Assembly: GCF_004000765.1 (NCBI RefSeq)
Contig: NZ_BILW01000019.1
Location: 1-64,000, forward strand
Source: Paenibacillus chondroitinus NBRC 15376
GTDB taxonomy: Bacteria; Bacillota; Bacilli; Paenibacillales; NBRC-103111
Direction: 5' to 3'
Length of the DNA stretch: 64,000 nt
Shown here piece after piece: positions 27,114 through 35,688 of the stretch; position 1 is the first letter of the stretch; every line of letters starts with the position of its first letter. The position numbers were made by a program, and so were the translations under genes. Below the pieces are notes generated by a model. The model had not been told where the DNA came from and did no database searches. It was given only the letters and a program-made list of their open reading frames with translations.

Positions 27114-28061
27114 TCACCAAATTTGCCCATCGAATTTCTTTGCCAGCTTGTTCGCAGCCAAAACTAAAGCAAATCCGATGATCGCTTTAAACAATCCCAC
27201 AGCAGTAGCCAAGCCAATCTTCAGGCGCTCTAACCCTTCACGGTATACCCATGTGTCGATAATGTCGATTTTTTCTTGGTTAAAGCTGTTAGCAAACATG
27301 AAAATTTGATCAAAACCAGCATCCAGAATATGGCTTAATTTAAGGATCAGCATCAGAATAATAACGCCTCGAATGCCGGGTAACGTGACATGCCATAGCT
27401 GTCTCCACTTGGAAGCGCCATCCATTCGAGCTGCTTCATATAAGCTTGGATCAATTCCTGCTAATGCGGCGAGATACAATATTGCTCCCCAGCCAATATC
27501 CTTCCATATTTCAGATAAGATGATCAACACTCTGCCCCAGGCAGGTTCCGTTAGAAAAGAGATGGGTCCAACCCCATTTTCCTTCAAAATCATATTAAAA
27601 AGGCCATCTCCTGGGGCTAATAAGGCCACCATCAGTCCATAAACAATGACCCATGATAGAAAATGGGGCAAGTACGTGATCGTTTGTACGATTTTTTTAA
27701 ACCATTGGGTATACACTTCATTGAGAAGCAGGGCAAGTACGATGGGAGCGGAGAAACCGAATAATAGCTTATACAGCGATATGATAATCGTATTTCTCAT
27801 GATGTCCCAGAAATAAACGCCATTGATAAAATCCTTGAAATTCTTCAATCCCACCCATGGACTGTCCCATAGTCCCAAGGCTAGATTATAGTTTTTAAAG
27901 GCAATTATGATTCCCGCCATGGGAATATATTTGAATACGGCAAAGTAAACTAATGCCGGGAATAAGAGAGCATACAACACTTTGTACTTCTGTATCGTTC
28001 TTATCCATGAATTCCGCTTTCTGGGGAGGGGAATGGCGTCCGCTGTCATTTTCGCTTGCAT
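27114..28061 (-). CDS. Carbohydrate ABC transporter permease, LplB type
   Basis: A 315-residue permease, first gene of the second transporter operon. The first helix is LLFPALVYFAVFKYIPMAG and the EAA loop is YEAARMDGASKWRQLWHVTL. GAGGTGATGAT lies immediately before the ATG. Its upstream region carries a -10 box and the 42-bp motif shared with the giant secreted protein gene. No ATPase gene is present locally. Confidence 0.92.
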   Translation of the reverse strand: MQAKMTADAIPLPRKRNSWIRTIQKYKVLYALLFPALVYFAVFKYIPMAGIIIAFKNYNLALGLWDSPWVGLKNFKDFINGVYFWDIMRNTIIISLYKLLFGFSAPIVLALLLNEVYTQWFKKIVQTITYLPHFLSWVIVYGLMVALLAPGDGLFNMILKENGVGPISFLTEPAWGRVLIILSEIWKDIGWGAILYLAALAGIDPSLYEAARMDGASKWRQLWHVTLPGIRGVIILMLILKLSHILDAGFDQIFMFANSFNQEKIDIIDTWVYREGLERLKIGLATAVGLFKAIIGFALVLAANKLAKKFDGQIW

Positions 28062-28090
28062 ATCATCACCTCGTCTTTATTTATATTTGT

Positions 28091-28155
28091 ATAATAGCAC
28101 CCCTCCAACGGATAAATTTCTGCAATTTCAAGAATTTCTTACAAGATATTAAGTA
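28091..28155 (-). promoter_or_regulatory. Promoter with 42-bp motif of the second transporter operon
   Basis: The motif at 28114-28155 (core TTCAAGAATTTCTTA on the plus strand) is 37/42 identical to 17466-17507. On the minus strand it ends in AAATTT, 17 bases before the -10 box TATTAT (28091-28096). It contains the small palindrome AAGAAATTCTT. Confidence 0.6.
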
Positions 28156-28323
28156 GTAGGTCCTTGAAAAATTCCAATACATCGGCGTCCAAAAACGGAC
28201 AGAGTGAGCGAGTCGCACGAAAACTAAGTTGGATTTTCATACCCTACATTTCTTAAGAAATGACAGCATAGAATGCTGATAGGTCGTTTCACGGTTTATG
28301 TTTCTAAATGGGAGGAGAAAGAA

Positions 28324-29043
28324 ATGGCAAAAAGAAGGAAAAAGTCATCCGTAGCGGGGTCCCAAACGAAAGCAGCGAAGGAAGTAAAAATTAGTTCCAC
28401 CCCTCATGCTCCACTTAAAGAAGGAGCGTCTGGATCCTACAGCAACAGCGCAATTGCCATGATGCCGCCTGGACAATCGGTCCCTACATCGAAACAGGAA
28501 CAAGCCCTCGCCATTAAGATAGCGAGGGCAATGCTCTCTGGCCCACGGCACATCACCAAAGATGCAACCGTTGCGGAAATGCGTGAGGATGGAAAACTAA
28601 TCATCTTGCGCCAAGGCACCAACCATTGGATATGCTTTCCCGGGGATGAGAACCAGATCGGCAATCCCCCGATGTGCGCCGATCCAATGGGACTGCAATG
28701 GATCATGGATCTCAAGGCCAAGAAGACGCAACCCACGAATATGGCTCCTGGCCTCATCTATATGCTGTGCGGTGCCACGCAGCATAGCAACACTGATCCG
28801 TTTGATACAACAAGCCCGCCAATCCCGATTGGTCCGCACTGGATGATCATTTGGCCTTTTGACGCCAAGAATGCCGGATTGCCCAATACTGTCAGAGATG
28901 CAGGCGCCTGGGTGATGTTCGATGGCACACCTTACGCCTATCTGCACATCTGCGGCACACCCTGGTCTGGCAATGTGTACAATGTGATGAATCCAGGCGA
29001 TCAGATGCCGGTTTGGACCATGGAATATGGCTTGCGATCATAG
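28324..29043 (+). CDS. Conserved hypothetical protein, 239 aa
   Basis: Not a family I can name. GGAGG about eight bases upstream fixes ATG 28324. The N-terminus is basic (MAKRRKKSSVAGSQ) and low in complexity to about residue 45. Then comes a helix-rich part and a globular region with aromatic and Gly/Pro motifs: WICFPGDENQIGNPPMCADP, PIGPHWMIIWPFDAKNAG and YAYLHICGTPWSG. The C-x-P-G...P-x-C-ADPM...W pattern recalls uncharacterised environmental proteins. There is no signal peptide and no membrane helix. Four cysteines are present. Its last 43 bases overlap the 3' end of the convergent FtsW/RodA gene. Confidence 0.75.
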   Translation: MAKRRKKSSVAGSQTKAAKEVKISSTPHAPLKEGASGSYSNSAIAMMPPGQSVPTSKQEQALAIKIARAMLSGPRHITKDATVAEMREDGKLIILRQGTNHWICFPGDENQIGNPPMCADPMGLQWIMDLKAKKTQPTNMAPGLIYMLCGATQHSNTDPFDTTSPPIPIGPHWMIIWPFDAKNAGLPNTVRDAGAWVMFDGTPYAYLHICGTPWSGNVYNVMNPGDQMPVWTMEYGLRS

Positions 29044-30200
29044 GAAACGTCAATATCATCAATATCTATGTCATCATAGATTTTTATACTTAGAACAAAG
29101 CCTATCGACACCATGTTAATCAACAGCGAAGTGCCTCCATAGCTGATAAAAGGAAGGGTAATTCCCGTAATCGGCATAATACCAATCAGCATCCCAATGT
29201 TTTCGAAAACTTGAAACAAAAACATAGCGGAAATCCCACCAATGATGTAAATGCCTGTTTGGCTGCGAATGCTTAGTGCGATAGTAATCATTCGATAAAT
29301 GAGAACAAAATAAAGGAAGAGTAGCACCGATGCTCCTATAAATCCAAATTCTTCGCCTATTACAACGAATATGGAATCTGCATAGGTATATGGAACCTGA
29401 CCACTCTGGACTGAAGTCCCATGAAGATAGCCATCTCCCTCTAGGGAGCCTGATCCGATTGCTGTAACCGATTTTTTCATGTGATAGGTTGCTTTTTCAG
29501 AAGCTAGTTCTGGTAAAAGGACGGCATCTATCCTATCCAACCAGTACTCTTTATGTTTGGAGGCCATGAATTCTTTTATTTCCGCATGGTATTGGATATA
29601 GCTCCAGATGGAGCTTCCGCTTACGATTATCATAATGACTAGACCTATCCAAGCATGCTTGTAGTTCATGTGCCCAAACCAACAAACCACAATAAAAATA
29701 ACCAAATACGCAATGGAGTTACCGAGGTCTGGTTGCATGAGAACTAAGAGAAAAGGAACTAATGTAATAATACCCATTGGAAGTATTTCCTTGAACACGC
29801 TAAGCGTCTCGACTTTTCTTTTAGATAGAAAATACGATAAAAACAAGATTAAAATGAGCTTACAAAACTCTGCTGGTTGAAAGCCAATCCCACCAGGAAG
29901 AATGAACCACCCCTGAGCATTGTTGATCGTATCCCCTTTAAAAAACAATAAAACCAGCAGTCCCACCCCAATGAAATAGTACATCGGCGAAAAGCGCAAT
30001 AAGAGTTTGTAGTTAAAAAACAACATTATAAATAAGACAATAAACCCAAACCCGTAATAATACATCATTTTAATATAGGATTGGGAATAGTCTGGTTGAG
30101 TCTGTGTTGCGCTATAGATGCAGAATATACTAATGATCATTAAGATGAACAACAGCAACAAAATAATGACATCCAGCCCTTTAATTATTCTTTTCAACAT
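29001..30200 (-). CDS. FtsW/RodA/SpoVE family peptidoglycan glycosyltransferase
   Basis: A 399-residue polytopic membrane protein of the SEDS family, which polymerises lipid II during elongation, division or spore cortex synthesis with a partner class B PBP. Visible signatures are GWFILPGGIGFQPAEFCKL, GEEFGFIGA and ISYGGTSLLINMVSIG. About ten membrane segments are predicted. The start is uncertain: ATG 30200 gives a sensible N-terminus (MLKRIIKGLDVIILLL) but its SD (GGAGG) is 16 bases away, and a longer frame to 30275 has none. No partner PBP gene is adjacent, so its cellular role cannot be chosen. Confidence 0.88.
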   Translation of the reverse strand: MLKRIIKGLDVIILLLLFILMIISIFCIYSATQTQPDYSQSYIKMMYYYGFGFIVLFIMLFFNYKLLLRFSPMYYFIGVGLLVLLFFKGDTINNAQGWFILPGGIGFQPAEFCKLILILFLSYFLSKRKVETLSVFKEILPMGIITLVPFLLVLMQPDLGNSIAYLVIFIVVCWFGHMNYKHAWIGLVIMIIVSGSSIWSYIQYHAEIKEFMASKHKEYWLDRIDAVLLPELASEKATYHMKKSVTAIGSGSLEGDGYLHGTSVQSGQVPYTYADSIFVVIGEEFGFIGASVLLFLYFVLIYRMITIALSIRSQTGIYIIGGISAMFLFQVFENIGMLIGIMPITGITLPFISYGGTSLLINMVSIGFVLSIKIYDDIDIDDIDVSYDRKPYSMVQTGI

Positions 30201-30643
30201 GAAACCTAATTGCGTTCCTCCGAGAAAATTCTCAATAATGAACCACCTATTTCTGGATACGTTAAGTAAGCTCATTAAATATAAGATAAACTGTTTAATA
30301 AAAAAGTGGGGTATTTATTAAATTTTCCTTAAATTTCCCAGTGTGGAGTTTTAGAATTTTTGCTGCAGTAAATTACTTCATATGAAAAAAGAGCAGCCGC
30401 AAAGCAGGCTCCTCTATTAATGTTCTCTATTAGCTTCCCGAAATCGGCAAAGCACCTTTTAAAATTGTCCAAGCTATTGCCAGTTGGACAATGGAACAGT
30501 TCTTTTATACCTGTCCCGATAATAAATCCCTGTTTTATTTCCTAATTATTACTTTCAAGTAACTATGTGAATTGAAAGTGCGTACTTTTCTTCGGTTCTC
30601 CTCCCACTCATAATAAACGCTATAAGAGAAGGAGGAATGCCTT
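30201..30643. other. Gene-free stretch with inverted repeat
   Basis: A 443-bp gap upstream of the PRISE-like gene. It holds a perfect 9-bp inverted repeat, ATTGTCCAA (30464-30472) and TTGGACAAT (30484-30492) around 11 bases, and a weak hairpin near 30390-30412 (GAGCAGCC...GGCTCCTC). The repeat could be an operator or a small transcript element. No ORF is convincing here. Confidence 0.5.
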
Positions 30644-31714
30644 ATGAAACCAGATGAAATGAAAGCAAGTAAAACCGCTCTTGTCGTTGGAGCGAACGGA
30701 GTGATCGGACGGAATCTGATCGATTACCTGATAACACTCCCTGAATGGAATATCATTGGTGTTTCGAGACGTGGCGGTGTGAACAGCGATCGGTTACGAT
30801 ATGTGGCGGCAGACCTTCTAAATGAAGAGGATACCTTGGCGAAGCTGGGCAATCTAACCTCGGTCACACATATCTTCTATGCTGCTTATCAAGATCGCCC
30901 TACATGGGCCGAACTGGTTCCGCCTAATTTAGCCATGCTTGTAAATGTGGTCAATGTGATCGAACCGATTGCCCCAAACCTTGCGCATATCAGTCTAATG
31001 CAAGGCTATAAAGTGTACGGCGCACATCTCGGTCCATTTAAAACACCGGCGCGGGAGACGGATGCCAACCATATGCCTCCCGAATTCAATATCGACCAAC
31101 AGCAATTCCTTGAAAAACGTCAGCCGGGAACTGAGTGGACCTGGTCGGCCCTTCGTCCGTCAGTCGTTAGTGGGTTTGCATTGGGAAATCCGATGAACCT
31201 CGCGATGGTTATTGCGATCTATGCTTCCATGTCAAAGGAACTGGGTCTGCCGCTTCGTTTTCCAGGGAAGCCTGGTGCGTATAACAGCCTGCTAGAAATG
31301 ACCGATGCAAACTTACTGGCTCGCGCAACAGTCTGGGCGGCAACCGATGAACGTTGCGCGAATCAGGCATTTAACATTACGAACGGCGACTTGTTTAGAT
31401 GGAATGAGCTTTGGCCGAAAATCGCGGAATTTTTCGAAATCGAGACCGCCCCTCCGTTACCGATGGCTTTAGAGGTAGTCATGGCTGACAAGGAAGCTCT
31501 ATGGAACTCCATGGTGGAGAAATATGATTTAATGAGGAATACCTATGAGGACGTTTCTTCCTGGCGGTTCGGGGACTTCGTGTTCTCTTGGGATTACGAC
31601 TTTTTCTCGGACAGCTCAAAATCTCGCCGTTACGGCTTCCACGAATTCGTCGATACGGAAAAGATGTTTATGGACATCTTTGAACAATTCCGTCAACGCA
31701 AGATCATTCCATAA
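30644..31714 (+). CDS. PRISE-like SDR family NAD(P)-dependent oxidoreductase
   Basis: A 356-residue extended short-chain dehydrogenase. The nucleotide motif is ALVVGANGVIGRNLIDYL near the N-terminus. The segment LMQGYKVYGAHLGPFKTPAR resembles the active-site region of progesterone 5-beta-reductase/iridoid synthase-like (PRISE) enzymes, which carry out 1,4-reduction of enones using NADPH. The bacterial substrate is unknown. GAAGGAGGAATG with ATG 30644 forms the initiation region. It is convergent with the HxlR gene and ends at a terminator (31724-31756). Confidence 0.82.
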   Translation: MKPDEMKASKTALVVGANGVIGRNLIDYLITLPEWNIIGVSRRGGVNSDRLRYVAADLLNEEDTLAKLGNLTSVTHIFYAAYQDRPTWAELVPPNLAMLVNVVNVIEPIAPNLAHISLMQGYKVYGAHLGPFKTPARETDANHMPPEFNIDQQQFLEKRQPGTEWTWSALRPSVVSGFALGNPMNLAMVIAIYASMSKELGLPLRFPGKPGAYNSLLEMTDANLLARATVWAATDERCANQAFNITNGDLFRWNELWPKIAEFFEIETAPPLPMALEVVMADKEALWNSMVEKYDLMRNTYEDVSSWRFGDFVFSWDYDFFSDSSKSRRYGFHEFVDTEKMFMDIFEQFRQRKIIP

Positions 31715-31723
31715 ATTGAGGAT

Positions 31724-31756
31724 ACCGGTTCCTTATTAATAGGGACCGTTTTTTTA
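31724..31756 (+). terminator. Terminator after the PRISE-like gene
   Basis: CGGTTCC (31726-31732) pairs with GGGACCG (31742-31748) with one wobble, followed by seven T. Confidence 0.75.
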
Positions 31757-31762
31757 TTTATC

Positions 31763-32134
31763 CTATTCGTCCGTTTGCGGCGGTTCAAATAAGACAGTTC
31801 CTCTATCGCCGTATACCTTTTCGATATGCGTATCTCCCCATCTGCACATAAGATGAAGGATTTCTTTCAGGCTCCAGCCGTAGTCCGTTAACTCATACTC
31901 GACCTTTGGCGGCACTTGGTTATAAGAAATACGGAACACGATTCCATCATCTACTAATTCTCCTAGCTGCTGAGTCAGCACCTTCTGCGTTATGGCAGGC
32001 ATCAGGCGCTTCAGTTCGCCATTACGCCTTTTTCCAAACGTTAGATGGAATAGAATAACCGGCTTCCACTTGCCTCCGATCACTTCAAGAGTGGCTTCTA
32101 CCGCAGTGTTATAAATTTTATCGGGCTCTTGCAT
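31763..32134 (-). CDS. HxlR family winged-helix transcriptional regulator
   Basis: A 123-residue regulator with the HxlR signature: TLEVIGGKWKPVILFHL, then LKRLMPAITQKVLTQQLGEL (recognition helix) and VPPKVEYELTDYG (wing). The start is set at ATG 32134 because GGGGGG lies about ten bases upstream. HxlR proteins respond to reactive electrophiles or redox stress and usually control a neighbouring oxidoreductase. Here the convergent SDR gene is the nearest candidate, but it does not share a promoter. Confidence 0.88.
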   Translation of the reverse strand: MQEPDKIYNTAVEATLEVIGGKWKPVILFHLTFGKRRNGELKRLMPAITQKVLTQQLGELVDDGIVFRISYNQVPPKVEYELTDYGWSLKEILHLMCRWGDTHIEKVYGDRGTVLFEPPQTDE

Positions 32135-32537
32135 AATCGAAAATCCCCCCTGCAACCTGCGGAATCATCGTCGATCTTAATGTCCACACCTTTTTTTTAA
32201 TGAATTCGAGGCATTAGTCTCCCTTTCCTGCTAACTGATCAGTTACGAGGTTGGGATAATATCCACGAAATGCCTCGGGCAGTCCGAGAAGCCGCTAAGC
32301 GCGCAGCGTGGATACACCTTTATCTGAAGGACTTCTAATTAGCTAAAGTAGTCTTGTAATAATAATTCATTTATAAGTACTGACAACTTTTCAATCCATA
32401 TTTCCCCAATCGAATCATTCGGTGATATACATGTGGGTTGCCGCGCTGTTCGTATTGTACTAACGTTCCCGTAATGAATTTATGGTAAAATATGCTTGCC
32501 TACGTTATAGGAAGTTCACACTAAGGAGGAATTGAGA
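32135..32537. other. 403-bp gene-free stretch with nested palindromes
   Basis: It contains the 9-bp inverted repeat CGAGGCATT (32207-32215) and AATGCCTCG (32269-32277). Inside lie the palindrome AACTGATCAGTT and GGATAATATCC. No ORF is supported. It may be a structured RNA element, a decayed mobile-element end or a regulatory region for the flanking genes. Confidence 0.45.
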
Positions 32538-33071
32538 ATGACTGGTCAAAGAGTCAGCCTGCGTCCTTTCGAAACAGAAGATATTAAAGAGCTTCATCAA
32601 TGGTCCAATGATCCGGTTTCCATCCTGTTGGTTGGCAGAGTTCCACAAGCCTACGAACAAATTGAACAGCAAGTTATGAGGAAAAGACAAAACGGAGATC
32701 TTCTGCTAGCAATTGAGAACGAAGAAAATAAACTTATTGGCTGGGTTTTCCTCAAGGATATCGAACATGAACACGGCAGAGCCGGTATCGGAATCCTTCT
32801 AGCCCCAGAGGCTCGCGGACAAGGGTACGGAAAAGAAGCGATGAAAGCGATGATTAAAATAGGCTTTAACCAACTCCGGTTACATAAAATCTATTTAACT
32901 ACAAGAGGGTTAAATGAACATGCGATTGCGCTGTACAAAAAAATTGGTTTTGTCGTCGAGGGAAAATTGAGAGAGCATGCATTTTGTAATGGCCAATATT
33001 ATGATACATACTATATGGGAATGTTAAAATCTGATTGGCAGGCCGAGGTTTATCTGAATTGCAATTCGTGA
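32538..33071 (+). CDS. GNAT family N-acetyltransferase (RimJ/RimL type)
   Basis: A 177-residue acetyltransferase. The start is ATG 32538, eight bases after AAGGAGG. The fold shows VSLRPFETEDIKELHQW at the N-terminus, the acetyl-CoA loop ARGQGYGKEAM, and the C-terminal ALYKKIGFVVEGKLREHAF typical of RimJ/RimL-like enzymes that acetylate protein N-termini or small amines such as spermidine. The substrate cannot be told. It stands alone and is convergent with the racemase-like gene. Confidence 0.9.
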   Translation: MTGQRVSLRPFETEDIKELHQWSNDPVSILLVGRVPQAYEQIEQQVMRKRQNGDLLLAIENEENKLIGWVFLKDIEHEHGRAGIGILLAPEARGQGYGKEAMKAMIKIGFNQLRLHKIYLTTRGLNEHAIALYKKIGFVVEGKLREHAFCNGQYYDTYYMGMLKSDWQAEVYLNCNS

Positions 33072-33123
33072 TTCAAACTGTGCAAAGAAAACAGAAACGT
33101 ATCAAATCAAAACTAAAAGGCAT

Positions 33124-33146
33124 GAGCCCGGTACAGTACCGAGCTC
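33124..33146. terminator. Bidirectional terminator
   Basis: The near-palindrome GAGCCCGGTAC-A-GTACCGAGCTC has one mismatch. It is followed on the plus strand by AACGATATCGTT and a T-rich run (GTTTTTTGG). It separates the convergent GNAT and racemase-like genes. Confidence 0.65.
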
Positions 33147-33158
33147 AACGATATCGTT

Positions 33159-33827
33159 TTAGTTTTTTGGTTCGAGGGCTAAAATTTTCTTCATGTAGCT
33201 GGATAAGGAATCGAGATGATTCCCAATGGTAATAGTTCTCTGTTTTTCGATAAGTTGTGCTGCTGGTACCATAGAAAGCTGAGCTGCCACTACATTCTTC
33301 ATTGGGTTTTCTTCAATAATATTTATCAATCCCATTGATACAGATTGTATGTATTCACTTTTTTTCCCTTGCATAATTAATTCAAATGTATTCTCCAATA
33401 GGAAAGGCTCAACTTCAATCTCTTTACCCTTCATTTTGGAGTAGGATAATAATTGATTCATTGTTCCATTAACAGTGTTAGGGTTCGTAAATGCCACTAT
33501 TATGGGCAGATTCATTTTACAGATATCTTCGAACAAAGGCTCATCAATTTTTATTATAGGGATTGGATAATGATGAACTTCTTCATTAAATATTGCCGTA
33601 AAAAAGGTACATGTAATTAAAATAGCATCTACATGGCATTTTGTTATCCAATCAAGTGTTTCAATAACTTTCTTTTCAACAATTTCTTTTGTGAAATCAG
33701 CATCCATTTTTAAACGGTCAAGACCTGGATCTACAAAATGAATTAATTCTACGTCAAAAATACTCAGAGCTTTTTCAACGTGTTCAATATTTGAATAATG
33801 TGCATGATAGCAACCAATTCTTTTCAT
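33159..33827 (-). CDS. Asp/Glu racemase-superfamily-like protein
   Basis: A 222-residue cytoplasmic protein. The layout resembles the Asp/Glu/hydantoin racemase superfamily: an N-terminal strand with KRIGCYHAHYSN, then ILITCTFFTAIF, which holds the first catalytic-type Cys. At the second cysteine position the sequence reads AAQLSMVPAA, with no Cys. If the assignment is right, a two-base racemase mechanism is unlikely, and a lyase/decarboxylase-like role or loss of activity is possible. Low-GC codon use differs from the neighbours to the left. No operon partner. Confidence 0.5.
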   Translation of the reverse strand: MKRIGCYHAHYSNIEHVEKALSIFDVELIHFVDPGLDRLKMDADFTKEIVEKKVIETLDWITKCHVDAILITCTFFTAIFNEEVHHYPIPIIKIDEPLFEDICKMNLPIIVAFTNPNTVNGTMNQLLSYSKMKGKEIEVEPFLLENTFELIMQGKKSEYIQSVSMGLINIIEENPMKNVVAAQLSMVPAAQLIEKQRTITIGNHLDSLSSYMKKILALEPKN

Positions 33828-33905
33828 ATTTATGTACCCCCAAGGTTTTCAAGAATTGTACCAATATTCAGTTGGATTTGTAAACACTTGAGTTGTTCAA
33901 TTAAT

Positions 33906-33934
33906 CTGCCAGTTAGGTGAACGAAAGGCTGCCG
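33906..33934 (+). repeat. 29-bp imperfect direct repeat, copy 1
   Basis: Contains CTGCCAGTTAGGTGAACG. It matches 34241-34269 at 23/29 positions. The two copies flank a truncated acetyltransferase gene. The 3' half of this copy also forms one arm of a GGCTGCCG...CGGCAGCC hairpin ending near 33952. Confidence 0.5.
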
Positions 33935-33971
33935 TACATTGTCGGCAGCCTTGTTCTTGTTGAATGTTCAA

Positions 33972-34235
33972 CTATAGTTCCCCGTTAGAATATTCCATGA
34001 TAACCTTTGTCCAAAATGTCTTTGCAGGCAAATTTTTTTCCAACCAAGAAACGCTCCAATTGCCTTTAAACATCTCAAAAAGTTTATGCGCTACTTTTTT
34101 ACCAATTCCTTGTCCTCGGTACTTTCTTAGTATGAAAAACTCAGCAACTGAAACTTTAGGCGATTCACCTTCTGTGATTTTCCTAACTAAAACAAATCCA
34201 GCGAGCTTATCAGACTCCATAATAAAGAAGGGCAA
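33972..34235 (-). pseudogene. N-terminally truncated GNAT acetyltransferase
   Basis: An 87-codon remnant. It keeps the middle and end of a GNAT fold: DKLAGFVLVRKI, AEFFILRKYRGQGIGKKVAH (acetyl-CoA loop RGQGIG) and LPAKTFWTKVI. The first 60 or so residues expected for the family are missing. An in-frame TAA lies five codons upstream of the TTG at 34235, inside the second direct repeat, and there is no SD. It is probably a broken gene. Confidence 0.65.
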
Positions 34236-34240
34236 CCGCC

Positions 34241-34269
34241 CTGCCCGTTAGGTGAGCAAATGGCAGCTG
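34241..34269 (+). repeat. 29-bp imperfect direct repeat, copy 2
   Basis: Contains CTGCCCGTTAGGTGAGCA, 23/29 identical to 33906-33934. It lies exactly where the acetyltransferase fragment is cut, suggesting a recombination or insertion end. Confidence 0.5.
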
Positions 34270-34361
34270 AATCGTCGAATATCATATCAAAAGATCATAT
34301 TTATCAACACTAGATATTACTTGAAGCGATAGTCAGAGGCGATCGGCCCTACGAGAATAGA

Positions 34362-34393
34362 AATAAGGCAAGATCATCCGATCCCGCCTTATT
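34362..34393 (-). terminator. Terminator of the aldo/keto reductase gene
   Basis: AATAAGGC (34362-34369) pairs with GCCTTATT (34386-34393), with an inner GATC/GATC pairing. The minus-strand 3' side is T-rich (TTATTTCTATTCT). Confidence 0.6.
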
Positions 34394-34421
34394 CTTTCAG
34401 TACTATTTAAATTCTGGTTAC

Positions 34422-35390
34422 TTACCGGTTGTATCCGAAACGTGTTCCTGCTAATGAACGCCATACGTCTTCGCATTTCAACAGAGTCTCGGCATCCAGC
34501 GGTTGCCCCTCAATCGACTTAATATTTTGCTCGATTTGGGCTAATCGGCTTACTCCAGAAATGATACTCGTCACGGATTCTTGCGCGGCGCACCACTTCA
34601 TCGCAAGTTCCAGGATACTCAATCCACATTCCGCAGCAATTTGAGTAAGCTTGTCTACTGCGGCAAAATTCTCATCTGACCAGTACCTGTTAAAGTAGGT
34701 TTCATTATTGGCAAATCGAGTATTTTCCGCAGGTTGACCCGGCTTATGTTTACCGGCCAGTAACCCCCCGGCAATAGGGTTATAGATGACCATGCCCATG
34801 TCATGCGCTTTTAAAAAAGGAACGAGTTCTGTTTCTATGCCGCGGGTGATAGGGTTATAGACATTCTGAGTGATTATGGGAGCGATATAATTGCGTTTGT
34901 CGCAGATAGACAACATATCAGCGACTTGCCAAGCGGCATAGTTGCTGACACCAATATATCGAATTTTCCCCGCTTTTACCAAAGATGACATCGTTTCAAG
35001 TGATTCTTCGATGCTTGTTTCGTTGTCAGGCGCATGCATATAGTAGATGTCGATATAATCAGTATCCAATCTCAATAAACTAGCATCAACAGCAGATAGA
35101 ATATTTCGGCGACTTAATCCAGCGTTATTAGGGTTTTTCCCCATAGAACCGCGTACCTTTGTCGCAAGAATAATCTCATCACGCCTCCCTTTGAGACCTT
35201 TGCCGACGATCTTTTCGCTTTCACCCTGATTATACGAGTTTGCAGTATCAAAAAAATTAATGCCATGCTCAAATGAGTAATCCATGATTTTAAGACTATC
35301 AGCTTCGGTTGTTTGCCCTCCGAACATCATGGTTCCCAGACTTATCTTGGAAACTTTAAGACTTGTTTTTGACAAGTTATTATACTGCAT
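34422..35390 (-). CDS. Aldo/keto reductase
   Basis: A 322-residue NADPH-dependent carbonyl reductase of the AKR TIM-barrel family. The catalytic tetrad is visible: Asp and Tyr in FFDTANSYNQGESE, Lys in ILATKVRG and His in IYYMHAPD. The cofactor-binding end has IISGVSRLAQIEQNI. The start was placed at ATG 35390, seven bases after AAGGAGG; a longer frame to 35447 is not supported by an SD. It stands alone. The physiological substrate is unknown. Confidence 0.92.
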   Translation of the reverse strand: MQYNNLSKTSLKVSKISLGTMMFGGQTTEADSLKIMDYSFEHGINFFDTANSYNQGESEKIVGKGLKGRRDEIILATKVRGSMGKNPNNAGLSRRNILSAVDASLLRLDTDYIDIYYMHAPDNETSIEESLETMSSLVKAGKIRYIGVSNYAAWQVADMLSICDKRNYIAPIITQNVYNPITRGIETELVPFLKAHDMGMVIYNPIAGGLLAGKHKPGQPAENTRFANNETYFNRYWSDENFAAVDKLTQIAAECGLSILELAMKWCAAQESVTSIISGVSRLAQIEQNIKSIEGQPLDAETLLKCEDVWRSLAGTRFGYNR

Positions 35391-35483
35391 AGGATAGCCT
35401 CCTTCATTTATAATCGATTTTAGAATACACCATATCCCATGTTCCAAAAAGTAGTGATATTATTGTTACTTAGTTACTTTAAC

Positions 35484-35620
35484 TTAACTAATTTGCCCGT
35501 CGTACAGTGAAGGGTTACAGCGCGTCACACCATTCGGTGTTTCAACTATTTTTACCCCGTAGCCATAACCATTTGAAATTTGTGCTGGAGCAGAAAGAAT
35601 CTGAGTGAATGACGACAAAA
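35484..35620 (-). pseudogene. Possible gene fragment (serine beta-lactamase-like C-terminal piece)
   Basis: An open frame without a start reads SNGYGYGVKIVETPNGVTR and ends in TAA at 35484. The GYGYG...TPNG pattern recalls the C-terminal part of class C beta-lactamase-related serine hydrolases. There is no SD or start codon. It is probably a leftover fragment; the family assignment is tentative. Confidence 0.28.
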
Positions 35621-35688
35621 AAAACAATATAAATAAATGAAATAATTCATGGGAAAATTGGGGAATTTATTCTTATAGGAGGAGGTAT

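Noticed and set aside
4126-28061. ATPase gene for the two sugar ABC transporters
   Set aside because: No Walker A/B or LSGGQ-type protein occurs here; LplABC systems normally use a shared ATPase encoded elsewhere.
32156-32537. T-box or other known riboswitch upstream of the GNAT gene
   Set aside because: No T-box core (GGTGGNACCGCG-like) or other riboswitch consensus was found; only palindromes are present.
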